64,000 bases of DNA from Anaeramoeba flamelloides. Lineage: Eukaryota > Metamonada > Anaeramoebidae. The stretch spans positions 14,322,001-14,386,000 of the forward strand of contig JANTQA010000047.1 of the NCBI GenBank assembly GCA_027625915.1. The letters are read 5' to 3'. This document shows positions 1 through 10,704 of this stretch, one piece after another; the stretch's first letter is position 1; each line of letters begins with the position of its first letter. The notes under the pieces were generated by a model, which saw nothing but the letters and a program-made list of their open reading frames with translations, was not told the origin of the DNA and did no database searches. The position numbers and the translations under genes were made by a program.

Positions 1-215
1 AGTTTGATCTGGATTTAACGCTGAATTGATTGAGCTGCTAGGTGTAATTTCACTTGACGAACTTGATTTATTACTTTTAGAACCACCCGAAGATAAAGTA
101 TTTTTTTCAAGATCTTTAACCCTGGTTGTATTTACTTTATTTTATTTTTTTGAAATAGCATCATTGGAACCTGGTATTTCTTGATAATTTGTACGCTGTT
201 CATTTGGTGATGGAA
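1..215 (-). CDS. Possible Ser/Asn-rich coding scrap running off the left edge
   Basis: Read on the minus strand, this edge has a higher G+C content than its surroundings. It translates into a hydrophilic stretch (SPNEQRTNYQEIPGSNDAIS), then, in another frame, a Ser-rich stretch (VKDLEKNTLSSGGSKSNKSS and onward) that is open to base 1. The two pieces are separated by an A-rich stop-containing segment near 110-140, so either a short intron or decay separates them. The composition is that of a disordered cytoplasmic tail. It lies downstream, on the same strand, of the membrane-protein exon at 3031-3344, so it could be the tail of the same gene, but no intervening exons were found. I do not recognise a family. 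Confidence 0.25.
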
Positions 216-1649
216 AATTCAAAAGTATTAAGAACAAAAACTATTATATTGAATTTTATTAATAATTATTATTTTTTATTATATTTATTGTTTTTGATAT
301 TCAAATATTTATTGGAAAAAATTATTAAAGAGAGAAAGTATAAAAGAATTCTTAGGATTTTTAAGCATTAAAATTATAAAAAAATTGTTGATATGTAAAT
401 TACTATTTCTTGGAATTTAAATTGACCAAAATTTTCATTCAGATTTCCAAAAAAAAATTAATTGATCCTGTAATATTTACTATTTTTAATTCTTAGAGAA
501 GCTTCAATTATCTATTTTACTTTATATAATTGAGTACTTTGATAGTTTATTTTAATTCTTTGGCTGGTATTTTTTGGGATAGCTGAATGAAAATTTTGAG
601 CTTTTTATTTTGTAAGTAAAAGTAAGATAAATTACAAAAAAAAACCTAGGAATCGACGAAACTTGACGACACTCTACAGCACTATGAGGAAACTGAATAT
701 TGATCACCAGTTATTTTTTTTCTATATTTTAGTTTTTTTAGATGATAAGAGTGTTTTCAAAACTATTAGTTATTCACTCGTAAAAAATATCCTAAAGTTG
801 AATTTAAGGAAAAGTCATTGTCACATCCATTTAAAAATTTTTTTCCAAAAAAAGAAGTTTATTTCCCAAGTAGAAACTTTTAAAAATCCTTTTACTATTA
901 ACAACAATAAATAACATACCTTCAAGATTGTTAAGGACTGGAATGTTGGTTATTTCGTGAATAAACTCCTATTAATAATGATGGAATGATAATTAAAGTA
1001 ATAGTTTTTTCTAACTTGGAATTTGAAATTTTATTTTTTCAATCAAGAGATATGACAAGTACTTTTATTCATTTTTCACAAATTTTTACTTGTAACTTTT
1101 TTGTTTTCAATTTTATTTTTTCATACATGTGATGTATCAAATAAAAGCTGACCTTTTTTTCCACTTTTTCCAATAAAAACATCTAGTTAAGTACCCAATA
1201 GTATCTCTGCAGTTCAAATAATTTTGAAGGTAAACCCCTTGATATTTTGAGTAAATTTTAGATTAGGAAAGTATAAATTGTTGAAATTTTTTTCTAATTT
1301 TCCATAATTTTTTTGAATTTTTTAGTTTTTTTTGATAAAAATTTTCTAAAAAATTTATTTTATTTTTTGAGATATATTTTCCAATTCGATCCTTCATTTT
1401 TAGAATATCTTTTCAAATGGTAGAACTTTAAGTAACTATTATGGTATTTATTTTATGTTTACCGTCAATTTTTGTTGATCATTTGATGTGTAGTCTTTAA
1501 AGAAAAAAAAAAGTTCTGGTTTTTTTTTGAAATACACCTTTTACCAATTCTACATGGATTAATTCAGTAACATTTACGCTCCCGATCGAAAATTAACACT
1601 AAAAGAGAGAAAATATCTTTTTAGAATCTGTTTGATGACAAAAACTGTT
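216..1649. other. AT-rich stretch without a recognised gene
   Basis: No convincing gene. Bases 645-700 carry a CCTAGG-containing, unusually CG-containing segment like those beside the E foldbacks (11.5, 42.7 and 55.9 kb). On the minus strand a GTATGT splice-donor-like hexamer follows a short readable stretch near 917-923. It is suggestive only. Confidence 0.4.
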
Positions 1650-1700
1650 TTAAGGGAGTAGTCATTTTTGAAAATAAAATGAGATCTTGTCAAGATCTTC
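1650..1700 (+). repeat. End of a TTAA-flanked (F/G group) element
   Basis: TTAA is followed by GGGAGTAGTCA and then a T/A-rich run. This matches the left end of element G at 17863 (GGGAGTAGCCAC) for ten of its first twelve bases. I could not find the partner end, so the element's extent is unknown. Confidence 0.45.
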
Positions 1701-1984
1701 AAAATTTTTTTTTTTGTAATGTGTGTTTCAACTTATGGAATGGATGAGTTAACCCCATTTAAACAATTTATAGATTTGAGTTGATTTTTTTGAAATCAAA
1801 AATTTGCAAGTTTCCAATATTAAACGAAAAAAAGTAACTTATTATCTTTATTAAACAATAAAGTTAATTCTTAAAAATGGGAAAACATTTTTTTCTTTTT
1901 ATATTGGAAAGTCTTGATTTTGAAAGAATGATTTTTATTTTGTTAACATGTTTAATAATAAATATTTCAATTCAAATATCCAAC

Positions 1985-2760
1985 TAATAAAATTGAGAGA
2001 AGTAACAAACTATGAAAAATAAATGGATTTGATTGAAGTTTAATAAAAGTTTTATCAATTAAATTGAGATCTATTAAGTAAAAAAAATTTTTTTCTTTAA
2101 GATTTTGAAAAAGTTGTTTTCTGGTTTCAAAAAATCAAAAAAAATGAAAAAAAAATTTTGAAAAATTTTTTTAACAAATTGTTTGGTCTTATTTACAAGA
2201 TCCTTTTATAAATTCAAATCATTTTTGACAGAAAAAAATTGATTTTGAATTTTGAGGATAAAAATAACAAATTTCCCAAATATCTTCAATAAAATTTTAT
2301 TTTGAAAAATTGAATTTCATCTTAAAACAAAAACAAAATTTCTGAGTAAAATTTTTAAATGACTTTAAAAATTTAATGAAAATAACTATTCTTCTTTGAA
2401 AAAAAACAATTATTTTTTAATCCATTAAATATATCAATTTTTTGGTGAACTAAAAGTTTTATCTCAATAAAGAAAAAAAATCTTTATTTTAATATTACAT
2501 GTAACAAAGACTTGTTATTGTCTAATAATGATCAAAATGAATATAAACGGGGTAAAAAATTTTTATAATGTGAGAAATAAAATGAATTTAATTGTTTTCT
2601 TTTTAAGAAAAAAAATAATTGATCTCACTTAACTAATTTTCATTTTTGTCTTTCTTAATCGATCAGAATTTTTTGACACTTGGCATACTCAAAATTTGTA
2701 AGTAGAGAATACCACCAATAACATATTTTAAAAATTTGCCTTGTTGTCGTTGAAGATTGA
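1985..2760. repeat. Dispersed repeat H, copy 1
   Basis: This stretch aligns by eye, with many indels, to 43690-44440 in the same orientation. Shared landmarks are a run ending in CAAATCATTTTT, a TAATAATGAT...AAATGAAT segment, and GAATTTTTTGACNC followed by a GTTGT...GAAG stretch. In both copies a membrane-protein-like minus-strand reading frame lies nearby (3031-3344 here, 43281-43559 there). No coding capacity is visible in H itself. Confidence 0.5.
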
Positions 2761-3030
2761 TCCCTTAATTTCAAAAAAAATGATACCACTTAAAAAATTG
2801 GTTGGTTTCTGTGGTACATTAAATAGATCAAAAAAAAACCAAAAAAAGAAAAATTGAATTTTTTTCTGATTACAATAGAAAGATTAAGAATAAAAATATT
2901 GACAAAACTCATATTTTCTTTAGTTACCCAAGGCTTTTCATTATCAAAATAATCTTATTTTAACTTGAATTTTGAGGGTTTCACAAAATAAATAAAAAAA
3001 AACCAAAATAAGAAAAAACAAATAAAATAC
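2761..3030. other. AT-rich stretch, possible intron
   Basis: No gene. If the exon at 3031-3344 is real, this would be the start of its downstream intron on the minus strand, beginning GTATTT at 3030. Confidence 0.3.
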
Positions 3031-3344
3031 TAGAATAATAGTTGAAGAATGGTCCCAACTGTGTATGCTCCGATACCATCAACACAGTCTTGTCCAATAA
3101 CACTGGCTTTGTGACACGGCCGCCATATATCACTTACTCTTGACATGTTGATAACAAGAGATATTGTAATAAGATACAGGCTAATTAGATTTCCTTTTTG
3201 GGTAACTTTGTTAGTGACAATTGTAATAAATCTTGCAAATGATAGTATAAAGTTTAAGACAGAGCCAAAAGCAATAAGATCAACTGGTTCATTTACAGAA
3301 CTATGGTATCTACTAAGTCCACTTATAGTCAATATCCAAAAGAT
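3031..3344 (-). CDS. Exon of a probable multi-pass (7TM-like) membrane protein
   Basis: This is a G+C-richer open stretch on the minus strand with no ATG of its own. It is bounded upstream by a pyrimidine-rich tract ending TTTAG (acceptor-like) and downstream by GTATTT (donor-like), so it reads as an internal exon of about 104 codons. The translation shows a hydrophobic start, a polar loop (RYHSSVNEPVD), then three hydrophobic spans centred on SVLNFILSFARFITIV, ISLYLITISLVINM and IGAYTVGTILQLLF. Basic residues (NKVTQKGN) lie between the first two, and two Cys (RPCHKA, GQDC) precede the third. Short basic loop after span 1 and a Cys just before span 3 is the layout of GPCR spans 1-3, but I cannot name a family. 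It could also be a decayed gene. Neighbouring exons were not identified. Confidence 0.4.
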
Positions 3345-4110
3345 CTAAACATCGAAAATAAAAAATCAAAAAAAAGTCAAAATCCTAAAAAGAAAAAAAA
3401 AATTTCGAATATCCAAAACAAAAGAATTGAAGATTTACACAATTTAAAATATGTAAGGTAATTTCAATTTTTTGTCTCAGCCCAAAAACCATGTTTAATG
3501 TGACCAAATAATGTAATGTGAAAAATAAAGGAAAAAATGAAATTTTTTTCATAATTTAGATCTTTTAAACTTGAAAGGAATATTGAAAAAAAAGTTTATG
3601 AAAAGATTGAATTGAAAAACCATACGTGTAATTTTAGTTTCACCTCTTTTTATAAAGTAGAATGAAGAAAGGTTGAATTGTAAGGAATTTGATATTTTAT
3701 TTGATCAAAGTATTGAATTGTTAGATGGTTGTCTATTCCAAAACCCAACCATGTTTTATTCAAAGTTTTGAATTATCGAGTTTCAATAAAAATCTTTGAA
3801 AAAAAGAAGATTTTTTATAAACAGTTCATTGTGGAATTTTTAGTTCGAACATTAAATTCAAACTCTGATCTTGCAAAATTTATAGTTACTGCTAACCTTT
3901 GAAATTTAATAGTTTTTCTGGATTTCAAAAGATAACAGTCATAATTCAATAATTTTTTGAACGTTGTCCCAAATACACTGCCTTTTTTAGATAACCTTTC
4001 TTTGATTAGTAACCCAAAAAAAAATCTTTGAGTTAATTTACTGTTTTTAAAATAAATAGTGCCAAAAAGTATAATCTGTTTTTCAAAATTCAAAGCCTGT
4101 TTTTTTTGTT
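3345..4110. other. AT-rich stretch without a recognised gene
   Basis: Upstream (minus strand) of the membrane-protein exon. A minus-strand open stretch at 3815-4093 is Lys/Phe/Leu-rich with no family features, and I do not call it a gene. Confidence 0.4.
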
Positions 4111-4113
4111 TAA

Positions 4114-5319
4114 GGGGGTAAGTACATTTTTCATTTTTTGAGTGCCACCATTTATGTGAAACTGAATTCTTAAAATCATTTCTTGAGCCAAATAAATTGA
4201 TATTTTAATAAATACTAGAGTAGAATATATCCTTAGTATGCTATATTTTCAAACCAACAAAAAAACGGAAATCAAAAAAATGAAAAAATTGATCAAAAAA
4301 AAATAAATAAAAATCATTTATTACTTTATCTTATCAATAACATTTTACACAATTATTTATTCTTTATTTGGTTTAATTTTTAATTCTTTATGAAAATAAT
4401 TATGTTTGGAAAATGTTTGATAAACAAATTACTGTTTATTTCTCAATAATTTCCAAAATGAATTTAAAAATCCTATTTTCATTTAATTGATACAATTCTA
4501 GTTTTAGTTTAGAAAATCAGATATTATTTAAATTCTTCTTAAGAAATAAGGGTTTATTGGACAAATTCATTTGATTTTCTAATTATTTATTTTCCATTAA
4601 AATGAGAGCTAAAAAAAATTATAAATCTGATTGGAATTTTTTCTTGAATTTTTCAATTATTTTGATTTGAATCTTTTGTAACTGTTTTTTTGATTCCAAG
4701 AATCCAACCCATCTATTTTAATTTTTGAAATGGTATTCTTTGTTTATCTTTGTTGGATAAAAATATTTTAAAAAAGAATTTTGAAAGCAAATTTGTCAGA
4801 AAGTATTTTTTAAAATTATTATTAATAGTAAAGGGGCACAGAATTCAAGGAAAAAAATAGTTTTTATACATAAAAAATTAAGAAGATAAAGATAACCAAT
4901 CTTGGAAAATAGGCTTTTATGTATTTTATTTTTTTTTTCATTCTTGATTTCAACAAATTTATTTGGAATGGTGATCTTTCTTGTTTGGTCTTCTAAAAGA
5001 AAATATTTGTTTCAAATATATAATTTTTCTGGGTATATTTTTTTCGTTTACTGTTTGATTAATTTCAAGCATTTTTATAAACATATCTCTAGATCTGAAA
5101 CCAAATTTAATAAAACCAAAATTTTAATCAAAAAAAAGGTTCAAAAAATTGAAAAATTAAAGATTCAACTCTGAATTACTTTGAGTCATTTTACCAATAG
5201 TGTGGTAAATGGGATTTTGGTTTTAAAGTTTCAATATCTGTTGACACTCAAAAAACTATTTTTCAGTAAGGTTAATCACAATTTAAAATTTTTCAAAATG
5301 GTAAAATGTATTTGCTTCC
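4114..5319. mobile_element. TTAA-flanked non-autonomous element F, copy 1
   Basis: The element is bracketed by TTAA at 4110-4113 and 5320-5323. Its left end reads GGGGGTAAGTACATTTTTCA and then a GAGTGCCACC motif. The right end, reverse-complemented, reads GGAAGCAAATACATTTT and then GAGTGTCAACAG, so the two ends are imperfect terminal inverted repeats. The left 500 bases recur at 63464 in the same orientation, and a related end lies at 38765 inverted. No transposase is encoded. A TTAA target resembles piggyBac, but the terminal bases are GGG rather than CCC, so I leave the superfamily open. Confidence 0.6.
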
Positions 5320-5329
5320 TTAAGGAATA

Positions 5330-5849
5330 ATTTTTAACTTGAAAACAGTGAAATAATGTATAAATATAACCCTTGGAAGGGTTTTGTAATCCAAGTAATA
5401 TTTGTCCAAGGAGAATTTCTTTTAGAGAAAATGTGAAATTTTCATAATTTCAACACTTTTCACATTTTTTGCCTTGTAAAATCATGTAAAATTTTGATTC
5501 TAATCTTTGAGAATTTCCATTTCAACTATCGGAACTCACAATAATTACTCTAGCTGTTCTATGTATTTTTTACTTTTGCTCTTATAAGTCTGAAATGTTC
5601 TCAAATTTGAAATGAACTTCAAAATCCCCAAATAGCCATTTTTTCAATTATTTTTTTTGTTATTTTCAATTTTCCTTTTCATTGAAAAACAAAGAAAAAC
5701 AATCTGTGTGAAAAAGGCAAAGATGACTGAAAAAGGTTTTTTTTTTTTTATCAAATTCCTTAGATGTGAAAAAAAATTTTGAGAGGTGAAAGTGAAATAA
5801 CACCTTAACTCAAACCCACTGAGGGTGGTAAGGTAGTCCTTAAGAAGAT
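5330..5849. other. AT-rich stretch without a recognised gene
   Basis: No readable gene. The stretch CACTGAGGGTGG...GTAGTCC around 5818-5838 is richer in G+C and may be the end of repeat I or a decayed scrap. Confidence 0.3.
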
Positions 5850-6510
5850 CTTACATCAAACGATCAATGAAACTAACAAGAAACACTAATTAAATATGTT
5901 ATTGGTTTTTAAAGTTCTATTATTAATGCAGAAATTCTAAAAATGAACGAACATATTTAAAATTTTTCTCTTAAAAAATCGAGTTAGATTTGGAATAAAT
6001 ATATAAAATCATTTAAAAAAAAACAAAAATTTCAAAAAAAATTGAGAATATTACAACAATTTTCAAATAATTACATTCTTCTACAGTCATTTTCACTTTT
6101 AAGGCACAAACTTTCAACGAAATTTAAAGTACAAAAAATCTCAAATTAAGGCACAAAATTTGGAATTTTTTTTTAACAATTCATTTTACAAGAATCCAAA
6201 ATTTCAGATTTTGTGTTTTAATTTAAGATTTTTCTGTGCTTTAAATTTCGTTGAAGTTTGTGCCTTAAAAGTGAAACTGACTATATTTAATTTTTACTAA
6301 AAATATCAAGGGGTTGATCTTCAAAATTTATTTGAACTTATGTATCTTATTTGTTAGTTAATTGGATGTTTTATTGAAACAAGAAGAAAAAAAAGCATGC
6401 ATTTATATTTTGAAAGACGGATTATAGTCGCTTTACACATATTATTTTGATTATTATAATAACAAATTTAAAATAAAATTTAACATGTAAATCCTCTAAA
6501 TCAAAAAATT
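5850..6510. repeat. Dispersed repeat I, copy 1 (split by MITE A1)
   Basis: It aligns by eye to 15966-16450 and 31752-32175. Shared landmarks are GATCAA(T/A)GAAAC near the left, TTATTGG...CTTAAAGTTCTATTA, a run of AAAATTGAGAATATTA, and on the right TTGGATG...TGTAAC(A)AGAAGAAAA followed by GATTATA...TTTACACA. Element A1 is present only in this copy, so the other two serve as empty sites. Confidence 0.6.
6084..6283. mobile_element. MITE A, copy 1
   Basis: This is an almost perfect palindrome whose left arm begins CAGTCATTTTCACTTTTAAG and whose right arm ends in the inverse. TA is present on both sides (6082-6083 and 6284-6285). It lies inside repeat I, whose two other copies lack it. The CAGT end and TA duplication point to a Tc1/mariner-mobilised foldback element; no protein is encoded. 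Confidence 0.8.
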
Positions 6511-7199
6511 TTGTAATATCTGATTACCTTAAGAACAAAATTTACTTTCAATACTATTTTCCAAAATGAAATATTGTTTTGTAAAGTTCTGATCCATTTT
6601 TAAGTTTTTAAAGATTCAAAATTCAACACATTTTTAAATTACACAATTCCAAGTCAATGGGGCCCCATTTTAATTTGTGAAATGAATTGTATGCTCCTAA
6701 AGAGTTTGAATGGGGATTAGAAGAAAAAAATTATTTTGGGAAATTTCAAAATTGAAATCATTTTTTCACATTTTCACTTTTTTTTATTTCCAATTTTTTT
6801 TTGATATATGATTCATTTGTAAATTTTTTTTTATTTGTAGATCTATCTTCATAAGGTAATTTTTTTTCAAAATTTTTTTTATTGCAAGATCTAAAGTTAC
6901 AAAGTAAAAACCGGTTATTTCTAATTTTATTAAAATAACAAAAATGATTGTAGTAAATTTCATATTGATTTCGATTGTCATTTTTTTTGTTCTTTAATTG
7001 GAGATTAAAATCCATTTTTTTTTTCTCAATAAAACCCTAAGAATTTGGGTTTTGAAATTTTTAAAGAAAATTTTTTGAATTTTTATTTTTAATTAATATC
7101 AGATATCAACTATTCTTTGATGTGTATTATTCTATTTTTTTCTTATTTGGTCATCAAAGTTCAATTATATAGATTAATTGATATTGGAAAAAATGTTCG
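6511..7199. other. AT-rich stretch without a recognised gene
   Basis: Nothing supportable. Minus-strand open stretches at 6758-7015 are low-complexity Lys/Asn/Phe translations of AT-rich DNA. Confidence 0.4.
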
Positions 7200-7458
7200 T
7201 AAACTTTTACAGAAAATACGTTTACATTATTTTACTGTTTTCGCCTCAAAAGGTATTCCTTAATTAATAAACCCTAATTCAAAAATTTTTAAAATACCGA
7301 AAATTCAATTTTTGAAAATAAAAAAATCTCATTAAATCAATTTTCGGAGATATATTAAATTATGACTATTCACTAATTGAAATGTTAACATTTGTTTATA
7401 AATTACAATGTTCACAAAAGAAAAAAAAATAATTATCAATACTAATAAATCAAGGGTT

Positions 7459-8235
7459 CCTAATAAAAAAAAAAGTTTATTATAACATTTTATAAACGTG
7501 TTGTAAAAGTATTATAAACCTTTTAAATGTTATAAAATTTTATACAGCCGTTCCAACCCTACCGTGAAATTAGACAGACATAGAAATTGACTTTTTTTCT
7601 CTGTTAAACACACAAAAAAATCTTCTGTTATACACTATTACAGATTTTATGGTTTGACATAGTTTTTTTTAAAAAATTCCTTAGGTGATTCAAACTAAGA
7701 AAAAAATCTTGTTCTTTATTAAACAAATTCAAAAATCCAAAACAAAGATTTCCAAGAATGGAGATCCAATTTAGTAATTTCTTTAAAATGGTCCTTCCTT
7801 TTGATTATTAGGTGTTTAGAAATTGAAGATCCTGAAAAAAATTGAAAAATTTTTGTGAATTGTTGATCATAGAAAAGGTTTGTAGTGAAAAATTCAAATT
7901 TAAATTTTTTCTCTATGAGAAATTTTTGCTCTCTTATAAAATTTCATGGTTTGTAATAGGCTATCACACGACCATAAAATCCTGTCATAGAAATGAAAGT
8001 GTGAGATAGAAAATGAATTTTCTGTTTATCATAGATTTCACGGTAGGGTTGGAACGGCTGTAATAAATTTTTTTATAACATAATTGTTTGTTATAAAAAG
8101 TGTTATAAAAAATATAACATATTATACATAAGTTATAAGAATATTTTTTTATAAAATATTGAAAAAATCAACATCATAAAGGAAATTTTGTTATAAAAAT
8201 CTTAAATAGTTTTTATAAAAAATTTTTTTATTAGG
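7459..8235. mobile_element. Element N (TTATAA-rich), inserted in M1 and itself split by B1
   Basis: The ends are inverted: CCTAATAAAAAA at the left and the complement TTTTTTATTAGG at the right. Apart from the B1 insertion, the interior of about 260 bases is packed with TTATAA/GTTATAAAA motifs in both orientations. The M copy at 60.7 kb lacks it, which marks it as an insertion. No coding capacity. Confidence 0.5.
7545..8060. mobile_element. MITE B, copy 1
   Basis: TIRs begin CAGCCGTTCCAACCC and continue CTACCGTGAAAT; the right end is the complement, ending GGAACGGCTG. TA flanks both sides (7543-7544 and 8061-8062). It is 516 bases long, matches 59741-60257 at high identity over its whole length, and encodes nothing. 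The TA target suggests mobilisation by a Tc1/mariner-type transposase that is not in the window. Confidence 0.8.
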
Positions 8236-8755
8236 GGGTGTGTCAAAAATAATGGGAAGAGTAAAACAAAAAAATGTATTGGTTTATTGTTAAGGGTTAG
8301 ATGAAACTTCATCTAATCTGTTCAAGAGAGAATTTTGAAGTGACTAAATTTGGTACTGAATTCAAGATTAAATTTGGAAGAGCATCTAATTAGATACAGT
8401 CATCAGAAGTATTTAAATCTTAATTTGGTTTTCAAAAAAAACAAAAAAATGAATTGATAAATTTGTTTAAATTCTATTAGGAATATTGATTGATCAATGA
8501 TCAGAGACCATTAACCCATTTTATTTGAGTCCTTTTGTCTTTATACAACTCAAATTTAACATTGTATCATCAATTGTTAGAAAAAAAAATTGATCTCCTG
8601 AAACAAGTTTGGTAATTCAAAAAATAAAAATGAAAATAAAAAAATATTAGAAGATAAAATGATATTCATATTTTACAAAAATCAAAATTATTTCCAATTT
8701 GGATGAAATTGAATTATTGTGATCCTTAGGATCGTTTCAACTGTGTGTAAATTTT

Positions 8756-9954
8756 TGAATTTTAGTTTATTTATTTAAGTAAACTGTATTTTTTAGTAAT
8801 TCATCTAAACTCCATTTCTAAATAATTTACCCATCAAAAATCAAATTTTAGAAATAAATATTTATAAAAATTGAAATTATCTCTTCTAATAAAAAAATAA
8901 TTATTTTGAGATAAAGTTCTATAAACTTGAGATATTAGTTTTTTTGATCTAAAATTAAAATAAAAAAAAGTAAAAAAAAAAATAAAATAAAAATTGGGTG
9001 ATTTATTATGAGATTTAGTTTACATTTTGGAACAGATTTAAGAAAGACACTTTGCTTTTTTGGAGTCTAAATATTGATGCTTCAATCTTTATTTTGTAAC
9101 AAATTGCAGATTTTTTTTTGAGATTGTTGGATTTTTTACCAATATAAGTATCATTTCTAATTGATGGAAATTAACAAATAGTACTACTTTTATAATTGAT
9201 TTTTAGAGACATTTGAATGATGGTGAACTAATGAGGTTTGTATCCAATAACATTATAGTATGATCCTAGACTTCTCCTTGGTAGATAATAATCCCTTAAG
9301 TCAAGTTAAAAATAAGTGTATAGAGTTTGATTCTTTTTCAAATTTGCAAAAATTTTACTTTTCTAAACCGATTTTGATAAAGAATCAATTAGAGATTTGT
9401 TACCAATAAAATAAAAATATTTTCTAGAGACATCAACATTATAACTGCTCCTACAATCTAACCATATTACTTTAAATGATATTTGCAAACTTTTTCATTT
9501 TTTTATTTTGAAATAAAGATATGATATAGAAAAATGAATTTTGTTCTTTATATCAGTTGAAATCATAGTGAATTGGAGGTAAAAAAGGTTTGGTTGGTCA
9601 AATTAGAACACTTTACGATTGATCAAGAAATGATAATTCTTTTTTGGTTTTTTTTTTATGAAATTTATGAATTCTTCTGCAAATACTTTCTATTTCATAA
9701 TTTGTTTATTCAAATGTTTAACCATGAAACTATTTTTTTCAATATCTTTTCCTATTGGTTTGAATCTTACTTTTTAAGATTTTATCAGAAAAAAATAAAA
9801 AGATCTATGATGAATTTTTAATAAAGTCGAATAAAAAAATTAAATTTTTTTAGTTATTTTAAAAAAAGAAAAGATCTCAATAAAGAAGTACAATTGGGTG
9901 TTTTTAAAAAAATTTTGTTCATCTTTATCATTTCAATAATAAGAATATATTGTC
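8756..9954. other. AT-rich stretch carrying repeat P, copy 1
   Basis: No gene. Bases 9005-9420 share landmarks with 31540-31640 (GGAACAGATTTAAGAAA versus GCAACAGATTTAAAAAA; TATTGATG(C/A)(T/C)TCAA) and with 32205-32420 (TTTTAG(G)AGACATTTGAAT). This suggests a dispersed repeat whose second copy is split by repeat I. A plus-strand open stretch at 9573-9821 is Phe-rich and not convincing. Confidence 0.4.
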
Positions 9955-9975
9955 AAAAAAAAAAAAAAAAAAAAA
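9955..9975 (-). terminator. Pol III terminator of the tRNA gene
   Basis: A run of 21 A on the plus strand (T on the transcribed minus strand) begins immediately after the last base of the tRNA. It is far longer than the four to six T that Pol III needs. Confidence 0.8.
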
Positions 9976-10047
9976 CGATCCAGGCAGGGCTCGAACCTGC
10001 GACCTTATGATCCGCAATCATATATTCTACCACTGAACTACAGGACC
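9976..10047 (-). tRNA. tRNA-Arg, anticodon GCG
   Basis: This is a 72-base minus-strand cloverleaf without an intron. The acceptor stem is GGTCCTG/CTGGATC (one G-U pair and one U-U mismatch at the sixth pair). The D arm is GTTC/GAAT around AGTGGTA, the anticodon stem is TATGA/TCATA around loop TTGCGGA, the variable loop is AGGTC, and the T arm is GCAGG/CCTGC around TTCGAGC. The discriminator is G. The A box (in the D arm) and B box (GGTTCGAGCCC-like) for Pol III are intact, and a T run follows. The anticodon GCG would read CGC (Arg). Eukaryotes normally read CGN with A34 (ACG, made inosine), so GCG may be a one-base variant of that gene. Stem quality favours a working or recently working gene. 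Confidence 0.9.
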
Positions 10048-10704
10048 TGTTATATATAAACGCTTATTCATGATATGTTTAATTTTAAATTTACACTTTT
10101 AACAAAACAATCTACATTTGGATTTTCTGAAAAAAGCTTTACATTTTGACTATTTACTTAAACTTTAATATCACAAACCAATATTGAAACAATATTTCAA
10201 ATAATACCACAGTTTATACAAACAACAACATCAAACGACAATAGCTATTTTTTTCGTGAATAGAAAAAGAATTCAAAATAATTCACAGTTGCCTGACAAA
10301 TTTTTTCAAATTTCTCAACATTTTTTTTTATTTCATCTTTAAAATTACAAACAATGTTTTAGTTCTCGAAATGTGTTTTTACGAAAATTCGAAATTAATC
10401 AAAAACTAAAACTAAAAAAATAGACCCCAAAGATGTGATCTAGAACAATATCTGAACTATAAAGATCAAACATGAAAGATCACAATTTCAAATAAATTTA
10501 TTTAAATCAAGTGAAGAAAAAATAATAGAACAAAAGCTTATTTACAAAGATTTTAACTCTTTAACTATTTAGTTTATATGAATCCAAACAATTTTTAAAC
10601 TTGAAATATATCGTCCCATTCCTATTTAAAATTTTATAGAATATTTTCTAACAAATTTGATTTCAAAATTCTTTTTTTAGATATTTTAAGGTTTACAATC
10701 CCTT
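10048..10704. other. tRNA upstream flank, no gene seen
   Basis: AT-rich and unique-looking. No reading frame, repeat copy or RNA gene could be supported. Confidence 0.4.

Larger units (their letters stand above)
7200..8755. repeat. Repeat M, copy 1 (interrupted by N and B1)
   Basis: The outer sequence 7300-7458 plus 8236-8755 aligns with the uninterrupted copy at 60590-61115. Shared landmarks are AATGTTAACA followed by TTATAAATTACAAT, AATTATCAATACTAATAAAT, then (after the insertion here) AAAAATGTATTGG/AAAAATGCATTGG, TTGATTGATCAA/TTGATCGATCAA, and a TGTGT(G/A)(T/C)AAAT end followed by TTGAATTTT. Its right half is a diverged relative of element C. Confidence 0.55.

Noticed and set aside
189-371. 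Short plus-strand frame, Phe/Leu/Lys-rich
   Set aside because: No ATG-context or family feature; the opposite strand reads better near its left end.
9573-9821. 82-codon plus-strand frame
   Set aside because: Aromatic-rich translation of AT DNA with no motif.
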